Positions 7,392 to 16,293 of a stretch of 64,000 bases of DNA are shown piece by piece. Both the position numbers and the translations under genes were made by a program. The notes below the pieces were generated by a model. It searched no databases. It saw only the letters and a program-made list of their open reading frames with translations, and had not been told where the DNA came from. Positions within the stretch are counted from its first letter, which is position 1. Each line of letters begins with the position of its first letter. The DNA lies in NCBI GenBank assembly GCA_045656705.1, contig JAZORR010000007.1:1-64000 (forward strand), written 5' to 3'. This DNA is from RGIG4576 sp045656705 (GTDB lineage: Bacteria; Bacteroidota; Bacteroidia; Bacteroidales; Muribaculaceae).

Positions 7392-9215
7392 ATGAGCATA
7401 CCATTGAAGAGTTCACTATCGATGAACGGTCGCCGAATGGCAGGGGCACGTGCACTATGGCGTGCAAACGGAATGAAGGTGGAGCAAATGGCTAAACCTG
7501 TGATTGCTATCGTAAATTCATTCACTCAATTTGTGCCAGGACATACTCATCTTCACGAAGTGGGGCAGTATGTGAAAAGCGAAATCGAAAAACTTGGATG
7601 TTTTGCGGCTGAGTTTAATACTATTGCTATAGACGATGGTATAGCAATGGGCCATGAAGGTATGCTTTATTCATTACCATCTCGCGACTTGATAGCAGAT
7701 AGCGTGGAATATATGGTGAATGCACATCGTGCTGATGCTATGGTGTGTGTAAGCAATTGCGATAAGATAACTCCAGGTATGATGATGGCAGCAATGCGAT
7801 TGAATATTCCTGCAATATTTGTGAGTGGTGGACCGATGGAAGCTGGTAAACTGGGAAAGCGTGCTCTCGACTTGATTGATGTGATGATAGATTCAGCCGA
7901 TCCTACTGTGGATGATGACACAGTGGCAAAGCTTGAAGAGTTTGGATGTCCTACATGTGGCAGTTGCTCGGGTATGTTTACCGCAAATAGTATGAACTGC
8001 TTGAACGAAGCTATAGGTTTGGCACTGCCTGGTAATGGTACGATACTTTCTACTCACGAAAATCGTAGAGAATTGTTCCGCAAGGCAGCAGAGCAAATAG
8101 TGGAGAATTGTCGCAGATATTACGATGAAGAGGATGAGAGCGTATTACCTCGCAGTATTGCCACTCGTGAAGCTATGCTTAATGCAATGTCGCTTGATAT
8201 AGCGATGGGTGGTAGCACAAATACAGTTCTTCACCTACTTGCAGTGGCAAATGAAGCAGGTGTGGATTTCACTATGAAGGATATTGATGCATTGAGTCGT
8301 AAGACTCCGGTACTTTGCAAGGTGGCTCCTAACGGACACTACCATGTGCAAGATGTGAACCGTGCTGGTGGAATTATGTCTATTATGTATCAGCTTTCGG
8401 CACAAGGTTTGCTCGATACTAATGTGAAACGAGTGGATGGTCTTACTCTTGGTGAAGCTATCGAGAAATATGCTATCGAAGGTAAGAACTTCGATGAAGA
8501 GGTTAAGAAATTGTGGCTTAGCGCACCATGCAATGTGAGAAATATAAAATTTGCATCGCAAGCCAACTATTATAAAGAATTAGACACTGACCGTGCAAGT
8601 GGTTGTATTCGCGACTTTGAAAATGCTTATGTGAAAGATGGTGGTATTGCCGTGCTTTATGGAAATATAGCAAAAGATGGTTGCGTGGTGAAGACTGCAG
8701 GTGTGGACGAAAGTATTTTCCATTTCGAAGGAACTGCAAAGGTGTTTGAATCGCAAGATGATGCAGTGGAAGGAATTTTGGGCGATAAGGTGCAAGCTGG
8801 AGATGTGGTGGTAATCACTCACGAAGGTCCAAAGGGAGGTCCTGGAATGCAAGAAATGCTTTATCCAACATCATACATCAAATCAAAGCACTTAGGAAAA
8901 GCGTGTGCATTGATAACTGATGGCCGTTTCTCTGGTGGTACTTCGGGCTTGTCGATAGGTCATATTTCGCCAGAGGCAGCAGCAGGTGGAAACATTGGAC
9001 TTGTGCAAAATGGCGATGTGATAGTGATAGATATTCCATCTCGTAGCATAAGCGTGAAATTGAGTGATGAGGAACTTGATGCACGCCGTGCCGAAGAAGA
9101 AAAGAGAGGAAAAGACGCATTTACTCCAAAATATCGCAATCGTGTGATATCAAAAGCCTTGAAGGCATATGCTTCTATGGTGACTTCGGCCGATAAGGGT
9201 GGAGTGCGTGAGTAA
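7392..9215 (+). CDS. ilvD: Dihydroxy-acid dehydratase
   Basis: A 607-residue cytosolic Fe-S enzyme of the IlvD/Edd family that dehydrates 2,3-dihydroxyisovalerate and 2,3-dihydroxy-3-methylvalerate, the third common step of valine and isoleucine synthesis. It shows the cluster cysteines in VSNCDKITPGM and CPTCGSCSGMFTANSMNC, and the C-terminal signature GKACALITDGRFSGGTSGL. I place the start at ATG 7392 (MSIPLKSSLS), because the in-frame TTG at 7377 falls directly against the attenuator T run and the five codons between are not family-like. It is the first structural gene of the ilv operon; ilvB begins 37 bp later. Confidence 0.96.
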   Translation: MSIPLKSSLSMNGRRMAGARALWRANGMKVEQMAKPVIAIVNSFTQFVPGHTHLHEVGQYVKSEIEKLGCFAAEFNTIAIDDGIAMGHEGMLYSLPSRDLIADSVEYMVNAHRADAMVCVSNCDKITPGMMMAAMRLNIPAIFVSGGPMEAGKLGKRALDLIDVMIDSADPTVDDDTVAKLEEFGCPTCGSCSGMFTANSMNCLNEAIGLALPGNGTILSTHENRRELFRKAAEQIVENCRRYYDEEDESVLPRSIATREAMLNAMSLDIAMGGSTNTVLHLLAVANEAGVDFTMKDIDALSRKTPVLCKVAPNGHYHVQDVNRAGGIMSIMYQLSAQGLLDTNVKRVDGLTLGEAIEKYAIEGKNFDEEVKKLWLSAPCNVRNIKFASQANYYKELDTDRASGCIRDFENAYVKDGGIAVLYGNIAKDGCVVKTAGVDESIFHFEGTAKVFESQDDAVEGILGDKVQAGDVVVITHEGPKGGPGMQEMLYPTSYIKSKHLGKACALITDGRFSGGTSGLSIGHISPEAAAGGNIGLVQNGDVIVIDIPSRSISVKLSDEELDARRAEEEKRGKDAFTPKYRNRVISKALKAYASMVTSADKGGVRE

Positions 9216-9252
9216 AAGATATAAATAAAGAATAATATTAAGACTAATATAT

Positions 9253-10977
9253 ATGAGCGAAAAGATAACAGGTGCAGAAGCGATGCTTAGAGCTATCGAA
9301 GCCGAGGGCGTTGATACTATATTTGGCTATCCGGGTGGTGCTATTATTCCTGTATTTGACCGTTTGTATGACTACGGAAGCAAGTTGAAGCACATTTTAG
9401 TGCGTCACGAGCAAGGTGCAACACATGCTGCACAAGGTTATGCAAGAGTGAGCGGAAAGACAGGGGTGGTGATAGTGACTTCTGGTCCTGGTGCTACAAA
9501 TGCAATTACTGGTATAAGTGATGCTATGATGGATAGCACTCCTATGGTAGTGATTATGGGACAAGTGTCGAGCGAATCATTGGGTAGTGATGCATTCCAA
9601 GAAACCGACGTGATAGGTATCACTCAGCCGGTAACTAAATGGAGTCATCAAATACGAACTGCCGATGAAATAGCATGGGCAGTGTCGCGTGCCTTTTATA
9701 TTGCATCTACCGGTCGTCCTGGTCCTGTTGTTCTTGACTTTGCGAAGAATGCTCAGAATGAACTTGTGGAATGGGACGAGGACTATAAGAAATGTAAATT
9801 CATTCGTAGTTATATCCCTTATCCAGAAGTAGACGAAGATGATGTGGATACAGTGGCTGATATTATCAATGCTGCCGAACGACCTTTGATAGTGTCGGGA
9901 CATGGCGTGATGATAGCAGAGGCAGAAAAAGAACTTGCTAAGCTTGCCGAAAAAGCTGATATTCCAGTTAGTACCACATTATTAGGTTTATCTACAATAC
10001 CTACAGCTCATCCATTAAATAAAGGTATGCTCGGAATGCATGGAAATGTGGCTCCAAATATGGCGACTAATCGTTGTGATGTGATGATAGCGATAGGTAT
10101 GCGTTTCGACGATCGCGTGACAGGTGATGTGAACGAATTTGCAAAGCAGGCAAAGATAGTACACATTGACATTGATGAGTCGGAATTTAATAAAAACGTG
10201 AAAGCAGATGCCACAATCCACGGAGATGCAAAGACTGTGCTTGAAATGCTTTTGCCTAAGATAAAAGAAGCAAAACATACCGAATGGTTGGAAAGTTTTG
10301 CCGATGATGAAGAACTTGAACGCACTAAAGTCATCACCAAAGAAGTGTATCCTCAAGAAGGAGACTTGAAGATGGGCGAAGTGGTGAATAAAGTATCAGT
10401 AGCAGCTGGTAGTAATGCAGTGCTTGTGACCGATGTAGGTCAAAATCAAATGATGTCATCGCGATACTTTAATTATACCGATCCTAAGAGTATTGTCACA
10501 TCAGGTGGACTTGGAACTATGGGATTTGGTTTGCCTGCAGCGATAGGAGCGAAAATAGGTGCTCCTGAACGACCTGTTTGCTTCTTTGTGGGAGATGGCG
10601 GTATTCAGATGACAATAGAAGAACTTGGCGTAATACTTCAATATGGAGTAGGTGTGAAAATCATTATCCTAAATAATAATTTCTTAGGTATGGTGCGTCA
10701 ATGGCAAGATATATTCTATCAAAAGCGATATTCGCAAACACCTATGGTAAATCCGGATTTCGTAGCTATTGCCAAGGCTTATGCAATTCCAGCTGAAGAG
10801 GTGATATGTAGAGAGGATCTTGATGCAGCAATAGAGCGAATGATGAATCACGATGGAGCCTATGTGCTTAATGTGAAAGTGGAAACAGAAGGATATGTGT
10901 TTCCTATGGTACCTGCAGGTAGTACAATGCTCAATACTATATTGGCTCCTGGCGAAAAATATCAACCTAAAAATTGA
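9253..10977 (+). CDS. ilvB: Acetolactate synthase, large catalytic subunit
   Basis: A 574-residue thiamine-diphosphate enzyme that condenses two pyruvates to acetolactate, or pyruvate with 2-oxobutyrate to acetohydroxybutyrate. The N-terminal domain has GYPGGAIIPVFD and the catalytic Glu in VRHEQGATHAAQGYAR. The C-terminal TPP site is GDGGIQMTIEELG followed by NNNFLGMVRQWQ. The central FAD-type domain (GMRFDDRVTG) is complete. Length matches the family. The small subunit ilvN follows 3 bp after the stop, which supports translational coupling of the holoenzyme pair. Confidence 0.96.
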   Translation: MSEKITGAEAMLRAIEAEGVDTIFGYPGGAIIPVFDRLYDYGSKLKHILVRHEQGATHAAQGYARVSGKTGVVIVTSGPGATNAITGISDAMMDSTPMVVIMGQVSSESLGSDAFQETDVIGITQPVTKWSHQIRTADEIAWAVSRAFYIASTGRPGPVVLDFAKNAQNELVEWDEDYKKCKFIRSYIPYPEVDEDDVDTVADIINAAERPLIVSGHGVMIAEAEKELAKLAEKADIPVSTTLLGLSTIPTAHPLNKGMLGMHGNVAPNMATNRCDVMIAIGMRFDDRVTGDVNEFAKQAKIVHIDIDESEFNKNVKADATIHGDAKTVLEMLLPKIKEAKHTEWLESFADDEELERTKVITKEVYPQEGDLKMGEVVNKVSVAAGSNAVLVTDVGQNQMMSSRYFNYTDPKSIVTSGGLGTMGFGLPAAIGAKIGAPERPVCFFVGDGGIQMTIEELGVILQYGVGVKIIILNNNFLGMVRQWQDIFYQKRYSQTPMVNPDFVAIAKAYAIPAEEVICREDLDAAIERMMNHDGAYVLNVKVETEGYVFPMVPAGSTMLNTILAPGEKYQPKN

Positions 10978-10980
10978 TGA

Positions 10981-11535
10981 ATGTTTATGGAAGAAAAACA
11001 ATTATATACAGTGACGATATTTTCGGAAAACCGAGTAGGTCTTCTAAACCAAATATCAATTATCTATACTCGTAGAAAACTGAATATAGAGAGTCTTTCG
11101 GTATCGCCATCGTCGATAAAAGGCATTCATAAGTTCACTATTACATCATATAGTGATAGAGAAACTATTGAAAAACTTGTGAAGCAAGTAGAAAAGAGAA
11201 TAGGGGTGTTGAAGTCATTCTTCTATACCGACGACGAAATTATTTATCAAGAGATTGCTCTATATAAAGTGCCTACAGCAAATCTTATAGCAGAGCCCAA
11301 TCTTGAGAAAATTATAAGAAAGTATAATGCTCGTATCCTTGAAATGGCAAAGGATTATACAATTCTCGAAAAAACAGGTCATCCAGAAGAAACAGAGTCG
11401 CTATTTGAAGAATTGAAATGTCATGATATACGACAATTTGTAAGAAGTGGTCGTGTGGCAGTGACAAAGGATATAAATGAATATGTAACAATGTTTATTG
11501 AAGAACGACAACAAAAGAAGGAGGAACTTTTGTGA
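10981..11535 (+). CDS. ilvN: Acetolactate synthase, small regulatory subunit
   Basis: A 184-residue protein with an N-terminal ACT domain (YTVTIFSENRVGLLNQIS, residues 8-25), followed by the ALS small-subunit C-terminal domain (EIALYKVPTANL, about 90-165). It binds the large subunit, raises its activity and usually confers valine feedback inhibition. The ATG at 10981 is 3 bp after ilvB; a second in-frame ATG lies at 10987 and either could be used. The stop overlaps the next start in TGATG (11533-11537). Confidence 0.94.
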   Translation: MFMEEKQLYTVTIFSENRVGLLNQISIIYTRRKLNIESLSVSPSSIKGIHKFTITSYSDRETIEKLVKQVEKRIGVLKSFFYTDDEIIYQEIALYKVPTANLIAEPNLEKIIRKYNARILEMAKDYTILEKTGHPEETESLFEELKCHDIRQFVRSGRVAVTKDINEYVTMFIEERQQKKEELL

Positions 11536-12287
11536 TGGATGATATAATGAAATTTTACACTCGAGAATATTTTTTGACGGCAGGAGAATGCACACCACAA
11601 AAGGAAATGCCATTGCCGTTGCTTGTGTCTCGACTGATTGAAGTGGCTACCGAACATGCTAATATATGGGGTGTGGGATATGCTAAACTAATAGAACTTA
11701 ATCAGGCATGGGTGCTGTCTCGAGTGACTGTGGAAATGACCGATTATCCACGAGTGAACGAAAAATATACTATTCGCACATGGGTAGAGGGTTATAACCG
11801 ATATTTCTCGCAACGCAATTTTGAGATAGTTGATGCCGAAGGAAAAACGCTTGGATATGCTCGCACAATTTGGCTTGTGATTGATAGCGAAAAGCGTGAA
11901 ATGGTGGATATTTCTAATCTAAGCTATGTGATAAGTAATGTTTATGAAAAGGAATGTCCGATAGAGCCTCAATCTCGCTTGCGACCAGTAACAGAAGGCA
12001 GAGCTAAAGAACATAAATTCCAATACACTGATACCGATATTAATTGTCATGTGAATAGTGTAAGATATGTGGAAGCACTACTCAATCAGTGGGATTTGGA
12101 ACATTATGAACAAAACCGAGTGAAGCGTTTTGAAATAGCATATATGAAAGAATGTTTAGGTGGTAAGAAATATGATATCACAGTAAACGAAGATGAAATG
12201 CTCGATGCGAAACTTGAAATATCAAATCTTGTGGATGGCAAGGCCGAAACTAATTGCCGAGCAAGAATTGTATTTGAGAAAAGATAA
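11535..12287 (+). CDS. Acyl-ACP thioesterase (FatA/FatB-like)
   Basis: A 250-residue protein with two hot-dog folds, resembling the acyl-ACP thioesterase family. The first fold holds IEVATEHANIWGVGYAKL and WVLSRVTVEM; the second holds YTDTDINCHVNSVRYVE, where the Asp/Asn/His-type catalytic residues lie (N-C-H-V-N). It should release free fatty acids from acyl carrier protein. ATG 11535 overlaps the ilvN stop by one base (TGATG); GTG at 11532 or ATG at 11547 are alternatives. It lies inside the ilv operon between ilvN and ilvC. I recall the same placement in Bacteroides but cannot confirm it here. A link between branched-chain precursor supply and branched fatty-acid turnover is an inference. 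Confidence 0.87.
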   Translation: MDDIMKFYTREYFLTAGECTPQKEMPLPLLVSRLIEVATEHANIWGVGYAKLIELNQAWVLSRVTVEMTDYPRVNEKYTIRTWVEGYNRYFSQRNFEIVDAEGKTLGYARTIWLVIDSEKREMVDISNLSYVISNVYEKECPIEPQSRLRPVTEGRAKEHKFQYTDTDINCHVNSVRYVEALLNQWDLEHYEQNRVKRFEIAYMKECLGGKKYDITVNEDEMLDAKLEISNLVDGKAETNCRARIVFEKR

Positions 12288-12323
12288 TAAATTAACTTAC
12301 ATAAAAACTAAAAACTAATTATT

Positions 12324-13370
12324 ATGGCAGTAATGAATTTTGGCGGTGTAGAAGAAAATGTAATGACCCGCGAAGAATTTCCATTGGAAAAGGCAAGAGA
12401 AATTTTGAAAGATGAAACAATCGCAGTGATTGGTTATGGCGTGCAAGGTCCAGGTCAAAGTATGAACCTTCGAGATAATGGTTTCAATGTGATTGTAGGT
12501 CAAAGAAAAGATAGTAAGAGTTGGGATAAGGCCGTAGCTGATGGTTGGGTACCAGGAGAAACTCTTTTTGAAATAGAAGAAGCTGCAGAACGCGCTACTA
12601 TTATCGAATATTTGCTTTCTGATGCTGCTCAAATTGCAGTGTGGCCAGCATTGAAGAAGCACTTGACTCCAGGTAAGGCATTGTACTTCTCACATGGTTT
12701 TGGTATCACTTACAAGGAAAGAACAGGTATTGTGCCTCCAGCAGATGTTGATGTGATTTTGGTGGCTCCTAAGGGTTCGGGTACATCATTGCGTACAATG
12801 TTCCTTCAAGGTCGTGGTTTGAACTCAAGTTATGCTATCTTCCAAGACGCAACAGGTCGTGCTAAGGATCGTTGTTTGGCACTTGGTATCGGAGTTGGTT
12901 CTGGTTACTTGTTTGAAACTACATTCAAGCGTGAAGTATATAGCGATTTGACTGGTGAACGTGGTACATTGATGGGTGCAATTCAAGGTTTACTTCTTGC
13001 ACAATATGAAGTGCTTCGCGAAAATGGTCACACACCATCTGAAGCATTCAACGAAACTGTAGAAGAACTTACACAATCATTGATGCCTCTATTTGCAGAA
13101 AAGGGTATGGACTGGATGTATGCAAACTGTTCTACAACTGCACAACGCGGTGCTCTTGACTGGATGGGTCCTATCCACGATGCAACAAAACCTGTATTTG
13201 CAAAATTGTATGCTGAAGTGGCTTGTGGTAATGAAGCACAACGCTCAATTGATACAAATAGTCAACCAGACTATCGTGAAAAGTTGAACGAAGAATTGAA
13301 GGCTTTGCGTGAAAGCGAAATGTGGCGTACTGGTGAAGTGGTTCGCCGTCTTCGTCCTGAAAACAACTAA
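12324..13370 (+). CDS. ilvC: Ketol-acid reductoisomerase
   Basis: A 348-residue enzyme that isomerises and reduces acetolactate/acetohydroxybutyrate with NAD(P)H. The Rossmann motif is AVIGYGVQGPGQSMNLRDNG (residues 34-53), followed by a cofactor-specificity loop QRKDSKSW. The KARI C-terminal knotted domain contains SDLTGERGTLMGAIQG and the Mg-binding Glu/Asp set; later ANCSTTAQRGALDW is family-typical. Length fits the short class I form. It is the last gene of the ilv operon, 36 bp after the thioesterase, and is closed by the terminator at 13391-13433. Confidence 0.96.
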   Translation: MAVMNFGGVEENVMTREEFPLEKAREILKDETIAVIGYGVQGPGQSMNLRDNGFNVIVGQRKDSKSWDKAVADGWVPGETLFEIEEAAERATIIEYLLSDAAQIAVWPALKKHLTPGKALYFSHGFGITYKERTGIVPPADVDVILVAPKGSGTSLRTMFLQGRGLNSSYAIFQDATGRAKDRCLALGIGVGSGYLFETTFKREVYSDLTGERGTLMGAIQGLLLAQYEVLRENGHTPSEAFNETVEELTQSLMPLFAEKGMDWMYANCSTTAQRGALDWMGPIHDATKPVFAKLYAEVACGNEAQRSIDTNSQPDYREKLNEELKALRESEMWRTGEVVRRLRPENN

Positions 13371-13390
13371 GAATAGTTTTGAAAATAATT

Positions 13391-13433
13391 AAAACTCGGT
13401 AGGTGAGCCTTGTGGTTGCCTATCGAGTTTTTA
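13391..13433 (+). terminator. Terminator of the ilv operon
   Basis: AAAACTCGGTAGG pairs with CCTATCGAGTTTT (one G-U), followed by further T residues, 20 bp past ilvC. Confidence 0.85.
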
Positions 13434-13463
13434 TGTTATATAATATCGGGTGGCAATTGTGGG

Positions 13464-13548
13464 TGATAACTTTTGGAAAACTTTTTAAGATTTTTAAAAA
13501 GTTAAGTTGTTGATATATAGTGGTATGGAAATAATTGTTGATAACTTT
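13464..13548. repeat. Operator-like repeats upstream of nrdJ
   Basis: TGATAACTTT occurs at 13464-13473 and 13539-13548. Between them is a perfect 10-bp inverted repeat AACTTTTTAA/TTAAAAAGTT (13479-13488/13494-13503) and the sequence ATATATAGTG (about 13513-13522), which resembles half of an NrdR box. They fill most of the gap between the ilv terminator and nrdJ, but no regulator can be named. Confidence 0.35.
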
Positions 13549-13595
13549 ATTTAAAAAAAGGATGTGAAGATTGTGTGAAATTGTTGATTCTTTTA

Positions 13596-13603
13596 TATAT
13601 TTG
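13596..13603 (+). promoter_or_regulatory. Bacteroidota -7 promoter box for nrdJ
   Basis: TATATTTG fits TAnnTTTG, 35 bp before the nrdJ ATG. The -33 region is weak (ATTG at 13570-13573). Confidence 0.55.
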
Positions 13604-13638
13604 CAATAGGAAATTGAAACTAAAAACTACTTACATAT

Positions 13639-16176
13639 ATGGAACAACAAACTTATACCTACGAACAGGCTTTTGAAGCCACGCTGAAATATTTTGACGG
13701 CGATGAACTGGCTGCTCGTGTATGGGCAAGTAAATATGCATTGAAAGATTCATTTGGAAATCTTTATGAATTAACTCCAGATGATATGCATCATCGCATA
13801 GCTCGTGAAATAGCAAGAATAGAGAAAAAATATGAAAATCCTATGAATGAGGACGAAGTATTTGATTTGATTAAGCACTTCAAATATATAATACCTCAAG
13901 GTAGCCCAATGTCGGGTATTGGTAATGAATTTCAAGTGGGTTCGTTGTCAAATTGTTTTGTGATAGGATTGGATGGTGCACCAGATTCTTATGGTGGTAT
14001 CATCAAGATAGACGAAGAACAAGTACAATTGATGAAACGCCGTGGAGGTGTGGGACACGACTTGTCGCATATTCGTCCGAAAGGATCACCAGTGAAGAAC
14101 TCTGCTTTGACATCTACAGGTCTTGTGCCATTTATGGAGCGATATTCAAACTCAACGAGAGAGGTTGCTCAAGATGGTCGTAGAGGAGCATTGATGTTGA
14201 GTGTGAGCATAAAGCACCCAGATTCTGAAGCATTTATAGATGCAAAAATGACTGAAGGCAAAATGACTGGAGCAAATGTGTCGGTAAGAATTGACGATGA
14301 ATTCATGAATGCGGCAGTAAATGGTGAGAAGTATATTCAAAAATATCCTATTGATGCCGAAGAACCTTTATACAAGAAAGAAGTAGAAGCATCGGCATTG
14401 TGGGGAAAGATTATTCATAATGCATGGAAAAGTGCAGAGCCAGGTGTTCTTTTCTGGGATACAATTACAAGAGAATCAGTGCCAGATTGTTATGCCGACT
14501 TAGGGTTCAAGACTATTTCTACCAATCCATGTGGCGAAATTCCACTATGTCCGTATGATAGTTGTCGTCTACTTGCCATTAACTTGTATTCATATGTTGT
14601 AAATCCGTTTACAAAGGATGCGTATTTTGATTACGACTTATTTAAAACTCATGTGGCTGCTGCACAACGCATAATGGACGATATTATTGATCTTGAAATG
14701 GAAAAGATTGATAAGATTATATCAAAGATTGCGACTGACCCTGAAACAGATGAAGTGAAAAAGACTGAATTACACTTGTGGGAAAAGATTCGTAACAAGA
14801 CACTGAAAGGTCGTCGCACAGGAGTGGGCACTACAGCCGAAGGTGATATGATAGCAGCAATGGGATTGACATATGGAACAGAAGACGCAACTACATTCTC
14901 GGAAAATATTCATAAGACACTTGCAGTGGCTGCATACGGTTCGTCGGTAGTGTTGGCAAAGGAACGTGGAGCATTTGAAGTGTTTGATGCAGAACGCGAA
15001 AAGAATAATCCATTCATTGCTCGTATCAAAGAAGCATCGCCAGAAGTATATGAAGAAATGCTTAAATATGGTCGTAGAAATATTGCATGTTTGACTATTG
15101 CTCCTACTGGAACTACCAGTCTTATGACTCAAACTACTTCGGGTATTGAGCCTGTATTCTTGCCAGTGTATAAGCGTCGTCGCAAAATCAATCCTAACGA
15201 TCCTGATGTGCGAGTAGATTTCACAGATGAATCAGGTGACAGCTTTGAAGAATACATTGTATACCATCCTAAATTCACAACTTGGATGAAGGTGAATGGT
15301 ATAGAAATAAAGGATAATTATAGTCAAGAAGAATTGGACGAAATACTTGCTAAATCGCCATATTACAAGGCTACATCTAATGATGTAGATTGGCTTGCAA
15401 AGGTGAGAATGCAAGGAAGAGTGCAAAAGTGGGTTGACCATTCAATTAGTGTAACCATCAATTTGCCTTCAGACGTAAGCGAAAGCCTTGTAAACGAATT
15501 GTATGTAGAGGCATGGAAATCGGGATGTAAGGGATGTACGGTATATCGAGATGGTTCGCGAGCAGGAGTGCTTGTGTCAACAAAGAAGGAAGAGCCAAAG
15601 ACTAATCATTATATGGCAAGTGAAGAGCATATAATGAAGCGTCCAATAGAACTCGAAGCTGATGTGGTGCGTTTCCAAAATAATAAAGAAAAGTGGATTG
15701 CATTCGTAGGTTTGATCGATGGTCGTCCATATGAAATCTTTACAGGTCTTGCTGATGATGAAGATGGCATTTTCTGTCCTAAATCAGTGAGTAAGGGTAA
15801 GATTATTAAGGCTTTTGATGAAAATGGAAATAAGCGTTACGACTTCCAATTTATCAATAAACGAGGATATAAGACCACGATAGAAGGGCTTTCGGATAAA
15901 TTTAATCCTGAATTCTGGAATTATGCTAAACTTATATCTGGCGTATTGAGATATGGAATGCCTATCGACCAAGTGCTAAAACTTGTGGGTAGTCTCGAAC
16001 TTGACAGTAAGTCGATAAATACTTGGAAAATGGGTGTGGAACGTGCTTTGAAAAAGTATTTGCCAAATGGAATGAAGGCAAGTGGTCAAACATGTCCAAA
16101 TTGTGGTCAAGAAACCTTGATTTATCAAGAAGGCTGTTTGATTTGTACCTCTTGTGGTACTTCAAAATGTGGATAA
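13639..16176 (+). CDS. nrdJ: Adenosylcobalamin-dependent ribonucleotide reductase (class II)
   Basis: An 845-residue enzyme that reduces ribonucleotides to deoxyribonucleotides using a B12-derived radical, active with or without oxygen. Visible motifs are GSLSNCFV (first redox cysteine), STNPCGEIPLCPYDSC with the NPCGE radical-cysteine loop, and APTGTTSLMTQTTSGIEPVF. The C-terminus ends in a zinc-ribbon-like pair CPNCGQE and CTSCGTSKCG (last ~30 residues), the redox tail that reduces the active site. Length agrees with long NrdJ proteins. It is transcribed alone from 13596-13603. No cobalamin riboswitch is recognisable upstream. It depends on B12 supplied by uptake or by genes outside this window. 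Confidence 0.94.
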   Translation: MEQQTYTYEQAFEATLKYFDGDELAARVWASKYALKDSFGNLYELTPDDMHHRIAREIARIEKKYENPMNEDEVFDLIKHFKYIIPQGSPMSGIGNEFQVGSLSNCFVIGLDGAPDSYGGIIKIDEEQVQLMKRRGGVGHDLSHIRPKGSPVKNSALTSTGLVPFMERYSNSTREVAQDGRRGALMLSVSIKHPDSEAFIDAKMTEGKMTGANVSVRIDDEFMNAAVNGEKYIQKYPIDAEEPLYKKEVEASALWGKIIHNAWKSAEPGVLFWDTITRESVPDCYADLGFKTISTNPCGEIPLCPYDSCRLLAINLYSYVVNPFTKDAYFDYDLFKTHVAAAQRIMDDIIDLEMEKIDKIISKIATDPETDEVKKTELHLWEKIRNKTLKGRRTGVGTTAEGDMIAAMGLTYGTEDATTFSENIHKTLAVAAYGSSVVLAKERGAFEVFDAEREKNNPFIARIKEASPEVYEEMLKYGRRNIACLTIAPTGTTSLMTQTTSGIEPVFLPVYKRRRKINPNDPDVRVDFTDESGDSFEEYIVYHPKFTTWMKVNGIEIKDNYSQEELDEILAKSPYYKATSNDVDWLAKVRMQGRVQKWVDHSISVTINLPSDVSESLVNELYVEAWKSGCKGCTVYRDGSRAGVLVSTKKEEPKTNHYMASEEHIMKRPIELEADVVRFQNNKEKWIAFVGLIDGRPYEIFTGLADDEDGIFCPKSVSKGKIIKAFDENGNKRYDFQFINKRGYKTTIEGLSDKFNPEFWNYAKLISGVLRYGMPIDQVLKLVGSLELDSKSINTWKMGVERALKKYLPNGMKASGQTCPNCGQETLIYQEGCLICTSCGTSKCG

Positions 16177-16293
16177 TACCAAATAAATCATATTTTTTGC
16201 GGGGTAAAGTAATTTATCCCGCAATTTATTTTATTATTTTCCAATAAATTCTTAATTTAGCAAAAATAACAAACCTATAGTTTAAAATAATTT

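Noticed and set aside
13513..13522. NrdR box upstream of nrdJ
   Set aside because: Only the right half (ATATATAGTG) resembles the consensus; the left half and the required second box are missing, so it is mentioned only as part of the repeat region.
13434..13638. Cobalamin riboswitch before the B12-dependent reductase
   Set aside because: The gap is about 200 nt and A/T-rich, with no B12-box-like conserved core visible.
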